The notes below the pieces were generated by a model. It was not told the DNA's origin and ran no database searches. It saw only the letters and a list, made by a program, of their open reading frames with translations. Both the position numbers and the translations under genes were made by a program. From Paraburkholderia sp. PREW-6R (GTDB lineage: Bacteria; Pseudomonadota; Gammaproteobacteria; Burkholderiales; Burkholderiaceae), in contig NZ_CP155073.1 in assembly GCF_039621805.1 (NCBI RefSeq), positions 930,001-994,000 of the forward strand: a stretch of DNA of 64,000 nucleotides, read 5' to 3'. This document shows, piece by piece, positions 27,209 through 36,473 of this stretch. Within the stretch, counting starts at the first letter, position 1, and each line of letters starts with the position of its first letter.

Positions 27209-28423
27209 ATGCAGATCGGCCAACGGATCGGCACGCCGCTTTCTGAATCCGCGACTCGCGTCATGCTGCTCGGCGCGGGGGAACTCGGCAAGGAGGTCAT
27301 CATCGCGCTGCAGCGGCTGGGTGTGGAAGTGATCGCCGTCGACCGTTATGCGAATGCACCGGGTCACCAGGTGGCGCACCGCGCACATGTGATCGACATG
27401 ACCGACCACGCGGCGTTGCGCGCGCTGGTCGAAAAAGAGCGTCCGCATCTGATCGTTCCCGAAATCGAGGCGATTGCCACCGACGCGCTCGCCGCGATCG
27501 AAACCGACGGTCTTGCCGAGGTGATCCCGACCGCGCGCGCTACGCAGCTCACGATGAATCGTGAAGGCATCCGGCGCCTCGCCGCCGAGGAACTGGGCTT
27601 GCCGACCTCGCCCTATGCATTCGCCGATTCGCTCGACGAATTGCGCGCCGGCATCGCCAGGGTCGGATATCCGTGCGTGGTGAAGCCGGTCATGTCGTCG
27701 TCGGGCAAGGGGCAATCCGTGCTGAAAAGCGACGCCGACGTCGAACCCGCCTGGCACTATGCGATGGCGGGCGGCCGCGTCAATCATGGGCGCGTGATCG
27801 TCGAGGGCTTTATCGACTTCGACTACGAAATCACGCAACTCACGGTGCGCGCAATCGACCCCGTCAGCGGCAATGTCAGCACGTATTACTGCGATCCGAT
27901 TGGCCACGTGCAGGTAGCAGGCGACTATGTCGAATCATGGCAGCCGCAGCGTATGAGCCCGCTCGCGCTCGAACGTTCGCGCGAAGTCGCTCATCAGGTC
28001 ACGCATGCGTTGGGCGGGCGCGGTCTTTTCGGCGTGGAACTTTTCGTACGCGGCGACGAAGTATGGTTTTCCGAAGTGAGTCCGCGTCCGCATGACACGG
28101 GTCTCGTGACGCTGTGCTCCCAGCGTTTTTCCGAGTTCGAATTGCACGCGCGCGCGATTCTCGGGCTGCCGGTGGATACGTCGCTGCGGGCGCCGGGCGC
28201 GTCGGCGGTGATCTACGGCAAACTGGACGAAACAGGTATCGCGTTTGAAGGCGTCGCGGCGGCGTTGGCGGTGCCGGGCGCCGACTTGCGGCTCTTCGGC
28301 AAGCCGGAGAGTTTCGTCAAGCGCCGCATGGGAGTCGCACTCGCCACCGGCGAAACGACCGACGAAGCCCGTTCGCGCGCCGGCCAGGCCGCGGCGGCCA
28401 TCCTCCCGGTGTCGGCAAAGTGA
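27209..28423 (+). CDS. purT: formate-dependent phosphoribosylglycinamide formyltransferase
   Basis: 404 residues. PurT makes formyl-GAR from GAR, formate and ATP in purine synthesis, as an alternative to the folate-dependent PurN. It is an ATP-grasp protein: the N-terminal [25 protein letters not shown]ossmann-like part, the central [18 protein letters not shown]-binding loop, [14 protein letters not shown], and the catalytic [17 protein letters not shown] segment ([14 protein letters not shown]). Length and motifs match the family closely. The next gene's ATG lies 14 bases after its stop, so a short operon is likely. Confidence 0.97.
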   Translation: MQIGQRIGTPLSESATRVMLLGAGELGKEVIIALQRLGVEVIAVDRYANAPGHQVAHRAHVIDMTDHAALRALVEKERPHLIVPEIEAIATDALAAIETDGLAEVIPTARATQLTMNREGIRRLAAEELGLPTSPYAFADSLDELRAGIARVGYPCVVKPVMSSSGKGQSVLKSDADVEPAWHYAMAGGRVNHGRVIVEGFIDFDYEITQLTVRAIDPVSGNVSTYYCDPIGHVQVAGDYVESWQPQRMSPLALERSREVAHQVTHALGGRGLFGVELFVRGDEVWFSEVSPRPHDTGLVTLCSQRFSEFELHARAILGLPVDTSLRAPGASAVIYGKLDETGIAFEGVAAALAVPGADLRLFGKPESFVKRRMGVALATGETTDEARSRAGQAAAAILPVSAK

Positions 28424-28437
28424 GCACGGAGGTGCGT

Positions 28438-28653
28438 ATGGCGCTTGAACAACGCAACATCGGACGGCGCGGCGGCATCGGTCGTCGGCTTGGCGCGCTC
28501 GGCGTGCTGGTCGCGCTGTGCGCGGGCCTTGGCGGGTGCGGTCTTGCCGCAGCGCCGTGCCGGGTGGCATCGGCTGGATTGAAGATCGTGCCGCTCGTCG
28601 GCCACGTGGCGGCCGCGCCCACCGACGCCTGCGCGGACGTGATCGATCCGTAA
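28438..28653 (+). CDS. very small lipoprotein (DUF6726-like)
   Basis: 71 residues. A basic N-terminus with GRR repeats is followed by a hydrophobic stretch ending in LGGC, a lipobox with Cys34. The mature peptide is only ~38 residues, with two further Cys (in APCRV and DACAD) and an Ala-rich body. The ATG at 28438 has GGAGG five bases upstream, which decides it over a GTG at 28420 overlapping purT. It is cotranscribed with purT by position. I recall similar tiny lipoproteins behind other genes in Burkholderia, but the function is unknown. Confidence 0.72.
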   Translation: MALEQRNIGRRGGIGRRLGALGVLVALCAGLGGCGLAAAPCRVASAGLKIVPLVGHVAAAPTDACADVIDP

Positions 28654-28718
28654 ATGCGGCAGCAAAGCGAATGCGCACCGTTCGCGATGTGACCGTCGGC
28701 AATTAAACGAGGCTCTCC

Positions 28719-29087
28719 ATGAAAAAGTGGCTGGTTGCAATCACCGTGACGGCGGCCCTCGCAGCACTGGCCGGCAATGCGGACGCCGCGACGCCGAACT
28801 TCACGCAGATGCCGGCGAAAAACCGGCAAACGCACAAATACACGTGCGCGACCGGCAAGATTTTGCAGGTCACGTACTGGAACACGGCCAACGGCCAGAG
28901 CTTTGCGCTGGTTCCGGTCAAAGGGCAGCAACTGCTGTTCGTCAACACGCTGTCCGGCTCGGGCGCGAAGTATCAGGCCGGCAGCTATACCTGGTGGACC
29001 AAGGGTCCACGCGCCGATCTGTATGACGCGACGAACGGCGACAACGCGCCGCCCATGCTGTCCGACTGCATTACGATCAACCGCTGA
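28719..29087 (+). CDS. MliC-like periplasmic protein (C-type lysozyme inhibitor family)
   Basis: 122 residues. A cleavable signal peptide ends near NADA (residue ~23), with no lipobox. The mature domain is an eight-stranded-barrel type: HKYTCATGKILQVTYWNTANGQSFALV, then LSGSGAKYQAGSYTWWTKGPRADLYD and a final Cys in LSDCITI. This 'Y-x-C ... G-x-x-Y......W..KG..A.L' layout is that of MliC/PliC proteins, which block host C-type lysozyme. It lies 65 bases behind the tiny lipoprotein gene. The inhibitor function is inferred from family membership. Confidence 0.82.
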   Translation: MKKWLVAITVTAALAALAGNADAATPNFTQMPAKNRQTHKYTCATGKILQVTYWNTANGQSFALVPVKGQQLLFVNTLSGSGAKYQAGSYTWWTKGPRADLYDATNGDNAPPMLSDCITINR

Positions 29088-29389
29088 TCCAGTCCTTGCG
29101 CGGTGCACTCGGCCGCGTGTTCGTCGCTGCCTGCGTGCTGTCCTCTGTCTCGTGCTTCCTGTCTGCTGTCTGCGCTCTTGCCGGCGTTTCGCGGCGTTGC
29201 CTGTCCCACGCGCATCATTTCCGTTCGAGTAGTAAGCTGTTTCGCACCGTATTCGTGTCACACCCGAGTTCGCCATTCGCGGGTCGGCGCGGTTGTTGTC
29301 GTCTTCGCTCGTCCCGTTTCCGCACCCACCGATCGGCAGCGCGCCTGTACGCACTTTTCCGCGGCCGTTCTCATCAAGCGAGACACAGA
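29088..29389. other. non-coding interval before the acetolactate-synthase-like gene
   Basis: 302 bases. The left half (about 29138-29182) is strikingly pyrimidine-rich on the plus strand (CT-rich runs). I see no convincing promoter boxes and no gene. Confidence 0.5.
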
Positions 29390-31042
29390 ATGAAAGCATC
29401 GGACCTGTTCGTCAAATCGCTGGAAGCTGAAGGTGTCGAGTACGTGTTCGGCATTCCCGGCGAAGAAAATCTCGATCTGCTCGAATCGCTGCGTCGCTCG
29501 AAAATCCGGCTGATCCTCACGCGACATGAACAGGCGGCCGGTTTCATGGCGGCGACTTATGGGCGGCTGACCGGCCGCACCGGCGTGTGCATTTCCACAC
29601 TCGGGCCGGGCGCGACCAACTTCGTGACCGCCGCGGCTTATGCGCAACTCGGCGGCATGCCAATGCTGATGGTCACCGGCCAGAAGCCGATCAAGTCGAG
29701 CAAACAGGGCCATTTCCAGATCGTCGACGTGGTGCGCATGATGGAACCGCTCACCAAGTACACGCGCCAGATCGTGTCGATCGGCAATATTCCGGCAGCG
29801 GTGCGCGAGGCGGTGCGTCAGGCGGAAGAGGAGCGCCCGGGCGCCACGCATCTCGAATTGCCGGAAGACGTCGCACACGAGGAGGGCGACGGCAAACCGC
29901 TGCCAAAGAGCTTCAGCCGACGTCCCGTGGCCGAGGAAAAGGCGGTGGCGCGCGCGGTCGAGGCTATCACGAAGGCGAGGCACCCGCTGCTGATGATCGG
30001 CGCGGGCGGCAACCGCAAGACCACCACCCACATGCTGCGCGAATTCGTCGATCAGACCGGCATTCCGTTCTTTACGACGCAGATGGGCAAGGGCGTGATC
30101 GACGAATCGCATCCCATGTGGCTCGGCAATGCCACGTTGTCGGACGGCGATTTCGTGCACCGCGCGATCGATCACGCGGATTGCATCATCAATGTCGGTC
30201 ACGACGTGATCGAGAAGCCGCCGTTCTTCATGCGCGCAGGGGAGTCCAACGAGAAAACCGTGATTCACGTGAACTTTCTCGGCGCGGAAGTGGACCCCGT
30301 CTATTTCCCGCAGATCGAAGTGGTCGGCGATATCGCGAACGCGGTCTGGCAACTGAAGGAGAGTCTTAAGGAGCGCCAGGAGCATTGGGATTTCACGCGC
30401 TTCAAGGAGATCAAGGAGCACTTTGAGGCGCACCTCGTCAAGGGCCAGCACGACGACCGCTTCCCGATGTACCCGGTGCGGATCGTCAACGACGTCTACG
30501 AGACCACGCCGGAAGACGGCATCGTCTGTCTGGACAACGGCATGTACAAAATCTGGTTCGCGCGCTATTACCGCGCTCATGAGCCGAATTCGCTGCTGCT
30601 CGACAACGCGCTGGCCTCGATGGGCGCCGGTCTGCCGTCCGCGATCGCGACCAAAATCGTCCACCCGGATCGCAAGGTCATGGCCGTGTGCGGCGACGGC
30701 GGCTTCATGATGAACTCGCAGGAACTGGAGACAGCGGTGCGTCTCAAGCTCGACCTGGTCGTGCTGATCGTGCGCGACGACGCGTTCGGCATGATCCGCT
30801 GGAAGCAGGAGAACATGAATTTTCCCGATTACGGCATGACGCTGTCGAACCCGGATTTCGTTGCTTACGCCGAGAGCTACGGCGCGAAAGGACATCGGAT
30901 CGACTCGGCGGCGCAATTCGCGCCGTTGCTGCGCGAGTGTTTCGCGACGCCGGGCGTGCACGTGATCGATCTGCCGATCGACTATTCGGACAACGAGCGT
31001 GTGCTCAACCGCGAAATCAAGCGGTTGAGCGCGCAACTTTGA
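29390..31042 (+). CDS. acetolactate synthase-like ThDP enzyme, large subunit
   Basis: 550 residues, the full three-domain thiamine-diphosphate fold. The catalytic Glu lies in LTRHEQAAGFMAATYGRLTG (residue ~47), STLGPGATNFVTAAAYAQLG matches the acetolactate-synthase group, and the cofactor-binding motif is GDGGFMMNSQELETA with DDAFGMIRWKQ. It resembles the catabolic AlsS type more than IlvB. No regulatory small subunit (ilvN) and no alsD follow. An aldehyde dehydrogenase gene starts 101 bases downstream in the same direction, which suggests that the pair handles an aldehyde or 2-oxoacid substrate together. The real substrate is unknown. Confidence 0.88.
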   Translation: MKASDLFVKSLEAEGVEYVFGIPGEENLDLLESLRRSKIRLILTRHEQAAGFMAATYGRLTGRTGVCISTLGPGATNFVTAAAYAQLGGMPMLMVTGQKPIKSSKQGHFQIVDVVRMMEPLTKYTRQIVSIGNIPAAVREAVRQAEEERPGATHLELPEDVAHEEGDGKPLPKSFSRRPVAEEKAVARAVEAITKARHPLLMIGAGGNRKTTTHMLREFVDQTGIPFFTTQMGKGVIDESHPMWLGNATLSDGDFVHRAIDHADCIINVGHDVIEKPPFFMRAGESNEKTVIHVNFLGAEVDPVYFPQIEVVGDIANAVWQLKESLKERQEHWDFTRFKEIKEHFEAHLVKGQHDDRFPMYPVRIVNDVYETTPEDGIVCLDNGMYKIWFARYYRAHEPNSLLLDNALASMGAGLPSAIATKIVHPDRKVMAVCGDGGFMMNSQELETAVRLKLDLVVLIVRDDAFGMIRWKQENMNFPDYGMTLSNPDFVAYAESYGAKGHRIDSAAQFAPLLRECFATPGVHVIDLPIDYSDNERVLNREIKRLSAQL

Positions 31043-31143
31043 GCAGTCTTGCCGGTCTGCGCCGGCCATGTCCGGCGGCGGGTCTGTGCTGCCGCCATTA
31101 TGGTTGACGGCTGCGCCGGCTCAGGATCGAAGGAGAACGTGAC

Positions 31144-32580
31144 ATGTTGCAGAAAACCTATCCGTACTACCTTGCCAACGAAGCGGTGGCCGCGAATACC
31201 GATCTCGAAGTCACCGACAAATTCAGCGGCGAGGTCGCCACGCGCGTCGCGATGGCCGACGCCGCCGCCATCGACAAGGCAATTGGCTATGCGGTGGACG
31301 CGATGCCCGCGCTGCGCGCTTTCCCGCCGTTCAAGCGTCAGGCCGTGCTCGAACATTGCGTGAAGCGTTTTCGCGAGCGTTACGACGAACTGGCGCTCGC
31401 GCTATGCATCGAGGCGGGCAAACCGATCAACGATTCGAAGGGCGAAGTCACACGCCTGATCGACACGTTCAAGGTGGCGGCAGAGGAGTCGGTGCGAATT
31501 GACGGCGAAATCGTCACCCTGGAGATTTCGCCACGCGCAAAGGGTTATCACGGCTATGTGAAGCGCGTGCCGATCGGGCCGTGCTCGTTCATCTCGCCAT
31601 TCAATTTCCCGCTGAATCTGACTGCGCATAAGGTCGCGCCGGCGATCGCCGCGGGTGTGCCGTTCGTCCTCAAGCCTGCGAGCCGCACGCCGGTCGGCGC
31701 GCTGATCATGGGCGAAATTCTGGCGGAAACCGACCTGCCGAAAGGCGCATTCTCGATCCTTCCGGCACATCGGGACGGCGCCGATCTGTTTACCGCCGAC
31801 GAGCGCTTCAAGCTGCTGTCTTTCACCGGTTCGCCGGCCGTCGGCTGGGATCTGAAGAAGAAGGCGGGCAAGAAAAAGGTCATTCTGGAGCTGGGCGGCA
31901 ATGCGGCGGCCATCGTCGACGGCGATCAGGGCGACAAGCTCGACTATGTGGTCGACCGGCTCGCGTTCGGTGCGTTCTATCAGTCGGGGCAAAGCTGTAT
32001 CGGCGTACAGCGGATTCTGATCCACGCAAAGATTTACGACGCCCTGCGCGAAAAGCTGATCGCGAAGACGAAGTCGCTCGTGATGGGCGACCCGAAAGAC
32101 GAAAAAACTTTCGTTGGGCCGATGATTTCAGAATCGGAATCAAAGCGTCTCGCTGGCTGGATGGAGAGTGCGGTGCAGGCAGGCGCGAAAATCGTCGCGG
32201 GCGGCAACGTGGACGGCGCGATGTTCGAGGCTACGCTGCTCGAAGGCGTGAAGCGCGACACGGACCTGTACCGCAAGGAAGCGTTCGGGCCGGTCGCGAT
32301 CCTGGAGCGTTTCGACGACTTCGACGCGGCGCTCGCCACCGTCAACGACAGCGACTTCGGCCTGCAGGCCGGTGTGTTCACCGATTCGCTCGCGCACGCG
32401 CATCGCGCGTGGGACGTGCTGGAGGTCGGCGGTGTAGTGATCAACGACGTGCCGTCGTTCCGGGTCGACAACATGCCGTATGGCGGCGTGAAGGACTCGG
32501 GACTGGGGCGCGAAGGGGTCCGTTACGCGATCGAAGACATGACCGAAACGCGGCTGATGGTGATGCGCGAGACGTGGTGA
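31144..32580 (+). CDS. aldehyde dehydrogenase family protein
   Basis: 478 residues. It shows the NAD(P)-dependent aldehyde dehydrogenase core: SPFNFPLNLTAHKVAPAIAAG, KPASRTPVGAL, the nucleotide motif FTGSPAVGWDLKK, the general-base Glu in LELGGNAAAIV, the catalytic Cys in GQSCIGVQR, and KEAFGPVA. The sequence SCIGVQR and the general pattern recall non-phosphorylating glyceraldehyde-3-phosphate or lactaldehyde dehydrogenases more than betaine-aldehyde types. It follows the acetolactate-synthase-like gene, with which it is probably cotranscribed. The GGAGAACGTGAC before the ATG provides a ribosome-binding site. Confidence 0.9.
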   Translation: MLQKTYPYYLANEAVAANTDLEVTDKFSGEVATRVAMADAAAIDKAIGYAVDAMPALRAFPPFKRQAVLEHCVKRFRERYDELALALCIEAGKPINDSKGEVTRLIDTFKVAAEESVRIDGEIVTLEISPRAKGYHGYVKRVPIGPCSFISPFNFPLNLTAHKVAPAIAAGVPFVLKPASRTPVGALIMGEILAETDLPKGAFSILPAHRDGADLFTADERFKLLSFTGSPAVGWDLKKKAGKKKVILELGGNAAAIVDGDQGDKLDYVVDRLAFGAFYQSGQSCIGVQRILIHAKIYDALREKLIAKTKSLVMGDPKDEKTFVGPMISESESKRLAGWMESAVQAGAKIVAGGNVDGAMFEATLLEGVKRDTDLYRKEAFGPVAILERFDDFDAALATVNDSDFGLQAGVFTDSLAHAHRAWDVLEVGGVVINDVPSFRVDNMPYGGVKDSGLGREGVRYAIEDMTETRLMVMRETW

Positions 32581-32702
32581 GTAAGCGGAGCGCGGCGGGA
32601 GGTGCGCTCACCCAACGCCGGACCGGTCGCGCCCGCATGCCGCGAGGGTCCGGCCGGCCATGCAGAAAGCCGCCAGAAGCGCCATGAGTGTTTTTGCTGA
32701 AG

Positions 32703-32711
32703 TGCTACAAT
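32703..32711 (+). promoter_or_regulatory. extended -10 promoter element upstream of rhlE
   Basis: TGCTACAAT is an extended -10 (TGn followed by TACAAT), about 170 bases before the helicase ATG. No good -35 box is visible, as is common with extended -10 promoters. It would give the helicase a long leader, plausible for post-transcriptional control. Confidence 0.4.
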
Positions 32712-32879
32712 ACCGGCCTTTCCGGCGGGTGTTTCCGCCGGCCGGAGCCGGCCGCATTTGCCCGCAACACTGACGGGTCCCGTGCGGAACGCCGTGGCTC
32801 CGCCTTCATCCTGATGCCCTCTGCGGTTCCGGCCGCTGCCGCGCGCACCGCGCCAAGCGCATTTTTAGCGAAAGCCACC

Positions 32880-34340
32880 ATGTCCGACACACCTGTCACG
32901 CCCAGCACTGCGACTTTTGACCAATTCGGCCTCGCGCCCGACATTCTGAAAGCGGTCAAGGAATCCGGCTACACCGTGCCCACGCCGATCCAGGCGCAGG
33001 CAATTCCCGTCGTGCTGGCCGGCCGTGACGTGATGGGCGCCGCGCAAACCGGCACCGGCAAAACGGCAAGCTTCTCGCTGCCGATCATCCAGCGGCTGCT
33101 GCCGCAAGCCAGCACGAGCGCTTCGCCCGCACGGCACCCGGTGCGCGCGCTGATCCTTACGCCCACGCGCGAACTTGCCGATCAGGTCGCCGCGAACGTG
33201 CAGTCGTACGCGAAGCACACGGCGCTGCGCAGCGCCGTGGTGTTTGGCGGCGTCGACATGAATCCGCAGTCCGACCAGCTGCGCCGCGGCGTGGAAATTC
33301 TGATCGCGACGCCGGGCCGCCTGCTCGATCACGTGCAACAGAAAACGGCGAACCTCGGCCAGGTGCAGATTCTCGTGCTCGACGAAGCCGACCGCATGCT
33401 CGACATGGGCTTCCTGCCCGACTTGCAGCGCATTCTGAATCTGCTGCCGAAAGAGCGTCAAACGCTGCTGTTCTCGGCCACGTTCTCGGGTGAAATCAAG
33501 AAGCTGGCGGCCACGTACCTGCGCAACCCGCAGACTATCGAGGTCGCGCGCAGCAACTCGACGGCGACCAACGTCACGCAGATCGTCTACGAAGTGGCCG
33601 AGGGCGACAAAACTGGCGCCGTCGTGCAACTGATTCGTGAGCGCGGCCTCAAGCAGGTGATCGTGTTCTGCAACAGCAAGATCGGCGCGAGCCGCCTCGC
33701 GCGCAGTCTGGAACGCGACGGCGTGGTCGCCACCGCGATTCACGGCGACCGCTCGCAGAACGAACGGATGCAGGCGCTGGACGCATTCAAGCGCGGTGAA
33801 ATCGAAGCGCTGGTCGCCACGGACGTGGCCGCGCGCGGTCTGGACATTGCCGAACTGCCGGCGGTGATCAACTTCGATTTGCCCTTCAACGCGGAAGATT
33901 ATGTGCACCGCATCGGCCGGACTGGCCGTGCGGGCGCGTCGGGCGACGCGCTATCGCTGTGTAGCCCGAACGAGAAGAAGCAGCTTGCCGATATCGAGAA
34001 GCTCATCAAGCGTCCGCTGGACGTGCAGCGCTTGACCGTGGATGCGCCGGTTCGCCATCACCACGAAGAGCGCGCGCCGCGCCGCGAGCGCAGCGAATCG
34101 CGCGACGAACGCGGCGGCCGTCGCCGTTCGGGTGCGCCGTCGGGCTCGTACGACCGGCCGCATCACCATCGCGCGCAGCCGGTGGATGATTTCTTCCTCA
34201 AACCGTATGAGCCCTCGCCGGCTTCGGTTCGCAAGATGGAAGAGAGCACGGCGTCTTCCGCGCCGCAGAAGTCGAAGCAGCCGCTGGCGGCCTTGTTGGG
34301 TGGGTTCGGAATGCCGCGGAAAACGCCTTCGTCTTCGTGA
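32880..34340 (+). CDS. rhlE: DEAD-box ATP-dependent RNA helicase, RhlE-like
   Basis: 486 residues. All helicase motifs are present in order: Q-motif region FDQFGLAPDILKAVKESGYTVPTPIQ, motif I AQTGTGKT, PTRELADQ, motif II DEADRMLD, SATF, and motif VI HRIGRTGRAG. The C-terminal ~95 residues are a basic, disordered tail rich in Arg, His and Ser (including RRERSESRDERGGRR), probably an RNA-binding extension. It should remodel structured RNA in ribosome assembly or decay. The start at 32880 gives the family N-terminus; the reading frame is open ~190 bases upstream but shows no conserved sequence. Confidence 0.93.
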   Translation: MSDTPVTPSTATFDQFGLAPDILKAVKESGYTVPTPIQAQAIPVVLAGRDVMGAAQTGTGKTASFSLPIIQRLLPQASTSASPARHPVRALILTPTRELADQVAANVQSYAKHTALRSAVVFGGVDMNPQSDQLRRGVEILIATPGRLLDHVQQKTANLGQVQILVLDEADRMLDMGFLPDLQRILNLLPKERQTLLFSATFSGEIKKLAATYLRNPQTIEVARSNSTATNVTQIVYEVAEGDKTGAVVQLIRERGLKQVIVFCNSKIGASRLARSLERDGVVATAIHGDRSQNERMQALDAFKRGEIEALVATDVAARGLDIAELPAVINFDLPFNAEDYVHRIGRTGRAGASGDALSLCSPNEKKQLADIEKLIKRPLDVQRLTVDAPVRHHHEERAPRRERSESRDERGGRRRSGAPSGSYDRPHHHRAQPVDDFFLKPYEPSPASVRKMEESTASSAPQKSKQPLAALLGGFGMPRKTPSSS

Positions 34341-34405
34341 CGGAGTCGTTGGTAGCAGGGCGGTTTCCGGAGCCGTTTGCGAAGCCGCCACACGCCTGAT
34401 GGTTC

Positions 34406-34424
34406 CGCAGGCGTGGCGCCTGCG
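34406..34424. terminator. tight GC hairpin between rhlE and gluQ
   Basis: CGCAGGCG and CGCCTGCG form an 8-base-pair stem with a 3-base loop in the 97-base convergent gap. There is no T-run, so the terminator role is tentative. Confidence 0.35.
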
Positions 34425-34437
34425 CTTACAACAGCGC

Positions 34438-35322
34438 TTACACGCGCACATCCATCTTCACGGCCCATGCGGCCGTTGCCGCAGCATAAAAATCTTCTAA
34501 CGATGAATGCGTCCCTGAACTCATGTCGAGTTCGAGGTGCTGGGCCGCCGCATAAAGCGCTTCGAGCGGCTTCGCGCGATCAAGCGCAGTGGCGCCCGTT
34601 TGCTTGCTCAGCTTCTCCCCGTCCTGATTCGTCACGACCGGCACGTGCAGATACGAGGGTGTTGGTACGCCGAGGCAGCGCTGGAGGTAAATCTGCCGCG
34701 CCGTCGAATCCAGCAGATCCGCGCCGCGCACGATGTGCGTGATGCCAGCGTCGGCATCGTCGACGACTACCGCGAGTTGATATGCCCACTGGTCGTCAGC
34801 ACGCCTGAGCACGAAGTCGCCCACTTCAGTGGCGAGGTTTTGCGTTTGCTGGCCCTGCCAGCGGTCGTGAAAGCGGATGATGGCGGCGTCGCCGTCAGGC
34901 ACGCGCAGCCGCCATGCGCGCGCCGGTTTTCCGTGCAGGCCGTCGCGGCAGGTGCCAGGATAGGCGAGAGTGGTATTGCGGGTGTGTGCGCGCAGTAGCG
35001 AGTCGGCAATTTCCTTGCGCGTGCAGCCGCACGGGTAAATTAGCCCGCTTGCCTTCAACTGCTCGAGCGCCTGCCGATAACGCGCGGTCCCCGTGCTCTG
35101 CCAGAGCGGCGCTTCGTCGGCATGCATGCCGAAGCTGCCAAGCGTGGCGAGAATCTCTTGCGCTGCGCCGGGGACAGTGCGCGGACCGTCGATATCTTCA
35201 ATCCGAACGAGCCACGTGCCGCGGTGCGCGCGGGCGTCCAGCCAGCTTGCCAGCGCGCTGACGAGCGAGCCGAAGTGCAGCGGGCCGGTGGGCGACGGCG
35301 CGAAGCGGCCGCGATAGGTCAT
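34438..35322 (-). CDS. gluQ: glutamyl-Q tRNA(Asp) synthetase
   Basis: 294 residues. It is a truncated glutamyl-tRNA synthetase paralogue that puts glutamate on queuosine at the wobble position of tRNA(Asp). The class I signatures are [16 protein letters not shown] (HIGH-like) at the N-terminus and KLSKQTGA (KMSKS-like). The zinc-site pattern CGCTRKEI followed by YPGTC is present, and the anticodon-binding domain is missing, as expected. The start at 35322 is at the family N-terminus [11 protein letters not shown]; the longer upstream frame would overlap the preceding gene. It lies 13 bases behind trhO, so the two tRNA-modification genes form an operon. Confidence 0.94.
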   Translation of the reverse strand: MTYRGRFAPSPTGPLHFGSLVSALASWLDARAHRGTWLVRIEDIDGPRTVPGAAQEILATLGSFGMHADEAPLWQSTGTARYRQALEQLKASGLIYPCGCTRKEIADSLLRAHTRNTTLAYPGTCRDGLHGKPARAWRLRVPDGDAAIIRFHDRWQGQQTQNLATEVGDFVLRRADDQWAYQLAVVVDDADAGITHIVRGADLLDSTARQIYLQRCLGVPTPSYLHVPVVTNQDGEKLSKQTGATALDRAKPLEALYAAAQHLELDMSSGTHSSLEDFYAAATAAWAVKMDVRV

Positions 35323-35335
35323 TGGGCGGCCACCG

Positions 35336-36199
35336 TCACGCGGCGTGGGCTGCCTTGCCGTCCGGATGACACGCGGGGCACGTCTTGCCCGCCACGTACA
35401 GCGGCGATTGCTGCGCCTCGGGCGAGACCACCGCGCGGCAGCCAAAGCACTGTCTGGTCGCGGTGGGTTCGAGTTTGGGATTCAGCGCGGTGCGGTAATC
35501 GAACACGAAGCAGTCGCCGTGATAATGCGCGCCGCCTACCTCCTCGAAGTACTTGAGAATGCCGCCTTCGAGCTGATAGACGTTCTCGATGCCGACTTCC
35601 TTCATGTGAATCGCCGCTTTCTCGCAGCGGATGCCGCCCGTGCAGAACGACACCACGGTCTTGCCTTCGAGGTCGGCGCGGTGCTGCTCGATCACTTCGG
35701 GAAACTCGCTGAATTTCGTAATGCGATAGTCGAGCGCGTGGTCGAACGTGCCGACGTCTACCTCGAACGCGTTGCGCGTATCGAGCATGACGACGGGCCG
35801 GCCTTCGTCGTCGTGACCGCGGTCCAGCCAGCTCTTTAACGTGGGTGCGTCGACGAACGGCGCGCGGCCCAATTCCGGACGAATGGCCGGCTTCTTCATC
35901 GTGATGATTTCACGCTTGAGCTTGACCAGCATGCGCGTGAACGGCTGCTTCTCCGAAAAGCTCTCCTTGAACTGCAAATTCGCGAACTTGCCCTCGAACA
36001 GCGCGTCGTGACGGATGTAGTCGATGAACGCATCTGCAGCTTCACGCGTGCCAGCGACGAACAGATTAATGCCTTCCGGCGCCAGCAGAATGGTGCCGCG
36101 CAAACCGAGCGCGTTGCAGCGTTCGGTAACGAATGGGCGCCATGCGGCGGTGTCTTCGATGGTCGCGAAATGATACGCGGCGAGATTGACGATACTCAT
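35336..36199 (-). CDS. trhO: tRNA uridine-34 hydroxylase (rhodanese family)
   Basis: 287 residues. TrhO (YceA) makes 5-hydroxyuridine at tRNA position 34. It has the N-terminal acylphosphatase-like part ([18 protein letters not shown]) and a rhodanese domain with the active-site loop [16 protein letters not shown]-terminal C-x2-C...C-x2-C pattern (QCFGCRAVV and TCPACHPDG) would bind zinc. The start at 36199 ([11 protein letters not shown]) is the family N-terminus. It is upstream of and close to gluQ; both act on wobble-position tRNA chemistry. It is divergent from dnaE. Confidence 0.93.
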   Translation of the reverse strand: MSIVNLAAYHFATIEDTAAWRPFVTERCNALGLRGTILLAPEGINLFVAGTREAADAFIDYIRHDALFEGKFANLQFKESFSEKQPFTRMLVKLKREIITMKKPAIRPELGRAPFVDAPTLKSWLDRGHDDEGRPVVMLDTRNAFEVDVGTFDHALDYRITKFSEFPEVIEQHRADLEGKTVVSFCTGGIRCEKAAIHMKEVGIENVYQLEGGILKYFEEVGGAHYHGDCFVFDYRTALNPKLEPTATRQCFGCRAVVSPEAQQSPLYVAGKTCPACHPDGKAAHAA

Positions 36200-36473
36200 G
36201 TGTGTCCAGCGGTAAGAAATGACCGGCGCCGTGCGAAAAACGGGACGCAATGAACTGCCGTGCGGGGCCAGGGCGGCGCGGCCACGTCGAATAGGGCGAA
36301 ACCCGTATTATCCCTCAACCCGGCAATTTTCCCGACCTGGCCGGATGGCCAGGGGTTTGCGTTAGCGCAAATCGCCTGCAGAACGGGGCTGCACGGGCTT
36401 TGCCGAATGACGTCTTAAGCCGGATGGCCAACGTGAGGTTTCGGTCTGAAATCCGGCGAAGAGCGGAGTTACA

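Noticed and set aside
29258..31069. 603-residue frame antisense to the acetolactate-synthase-like gene
   Set aside because: His/Arg/Glu-rich antisense shadow with no recognisable fold.
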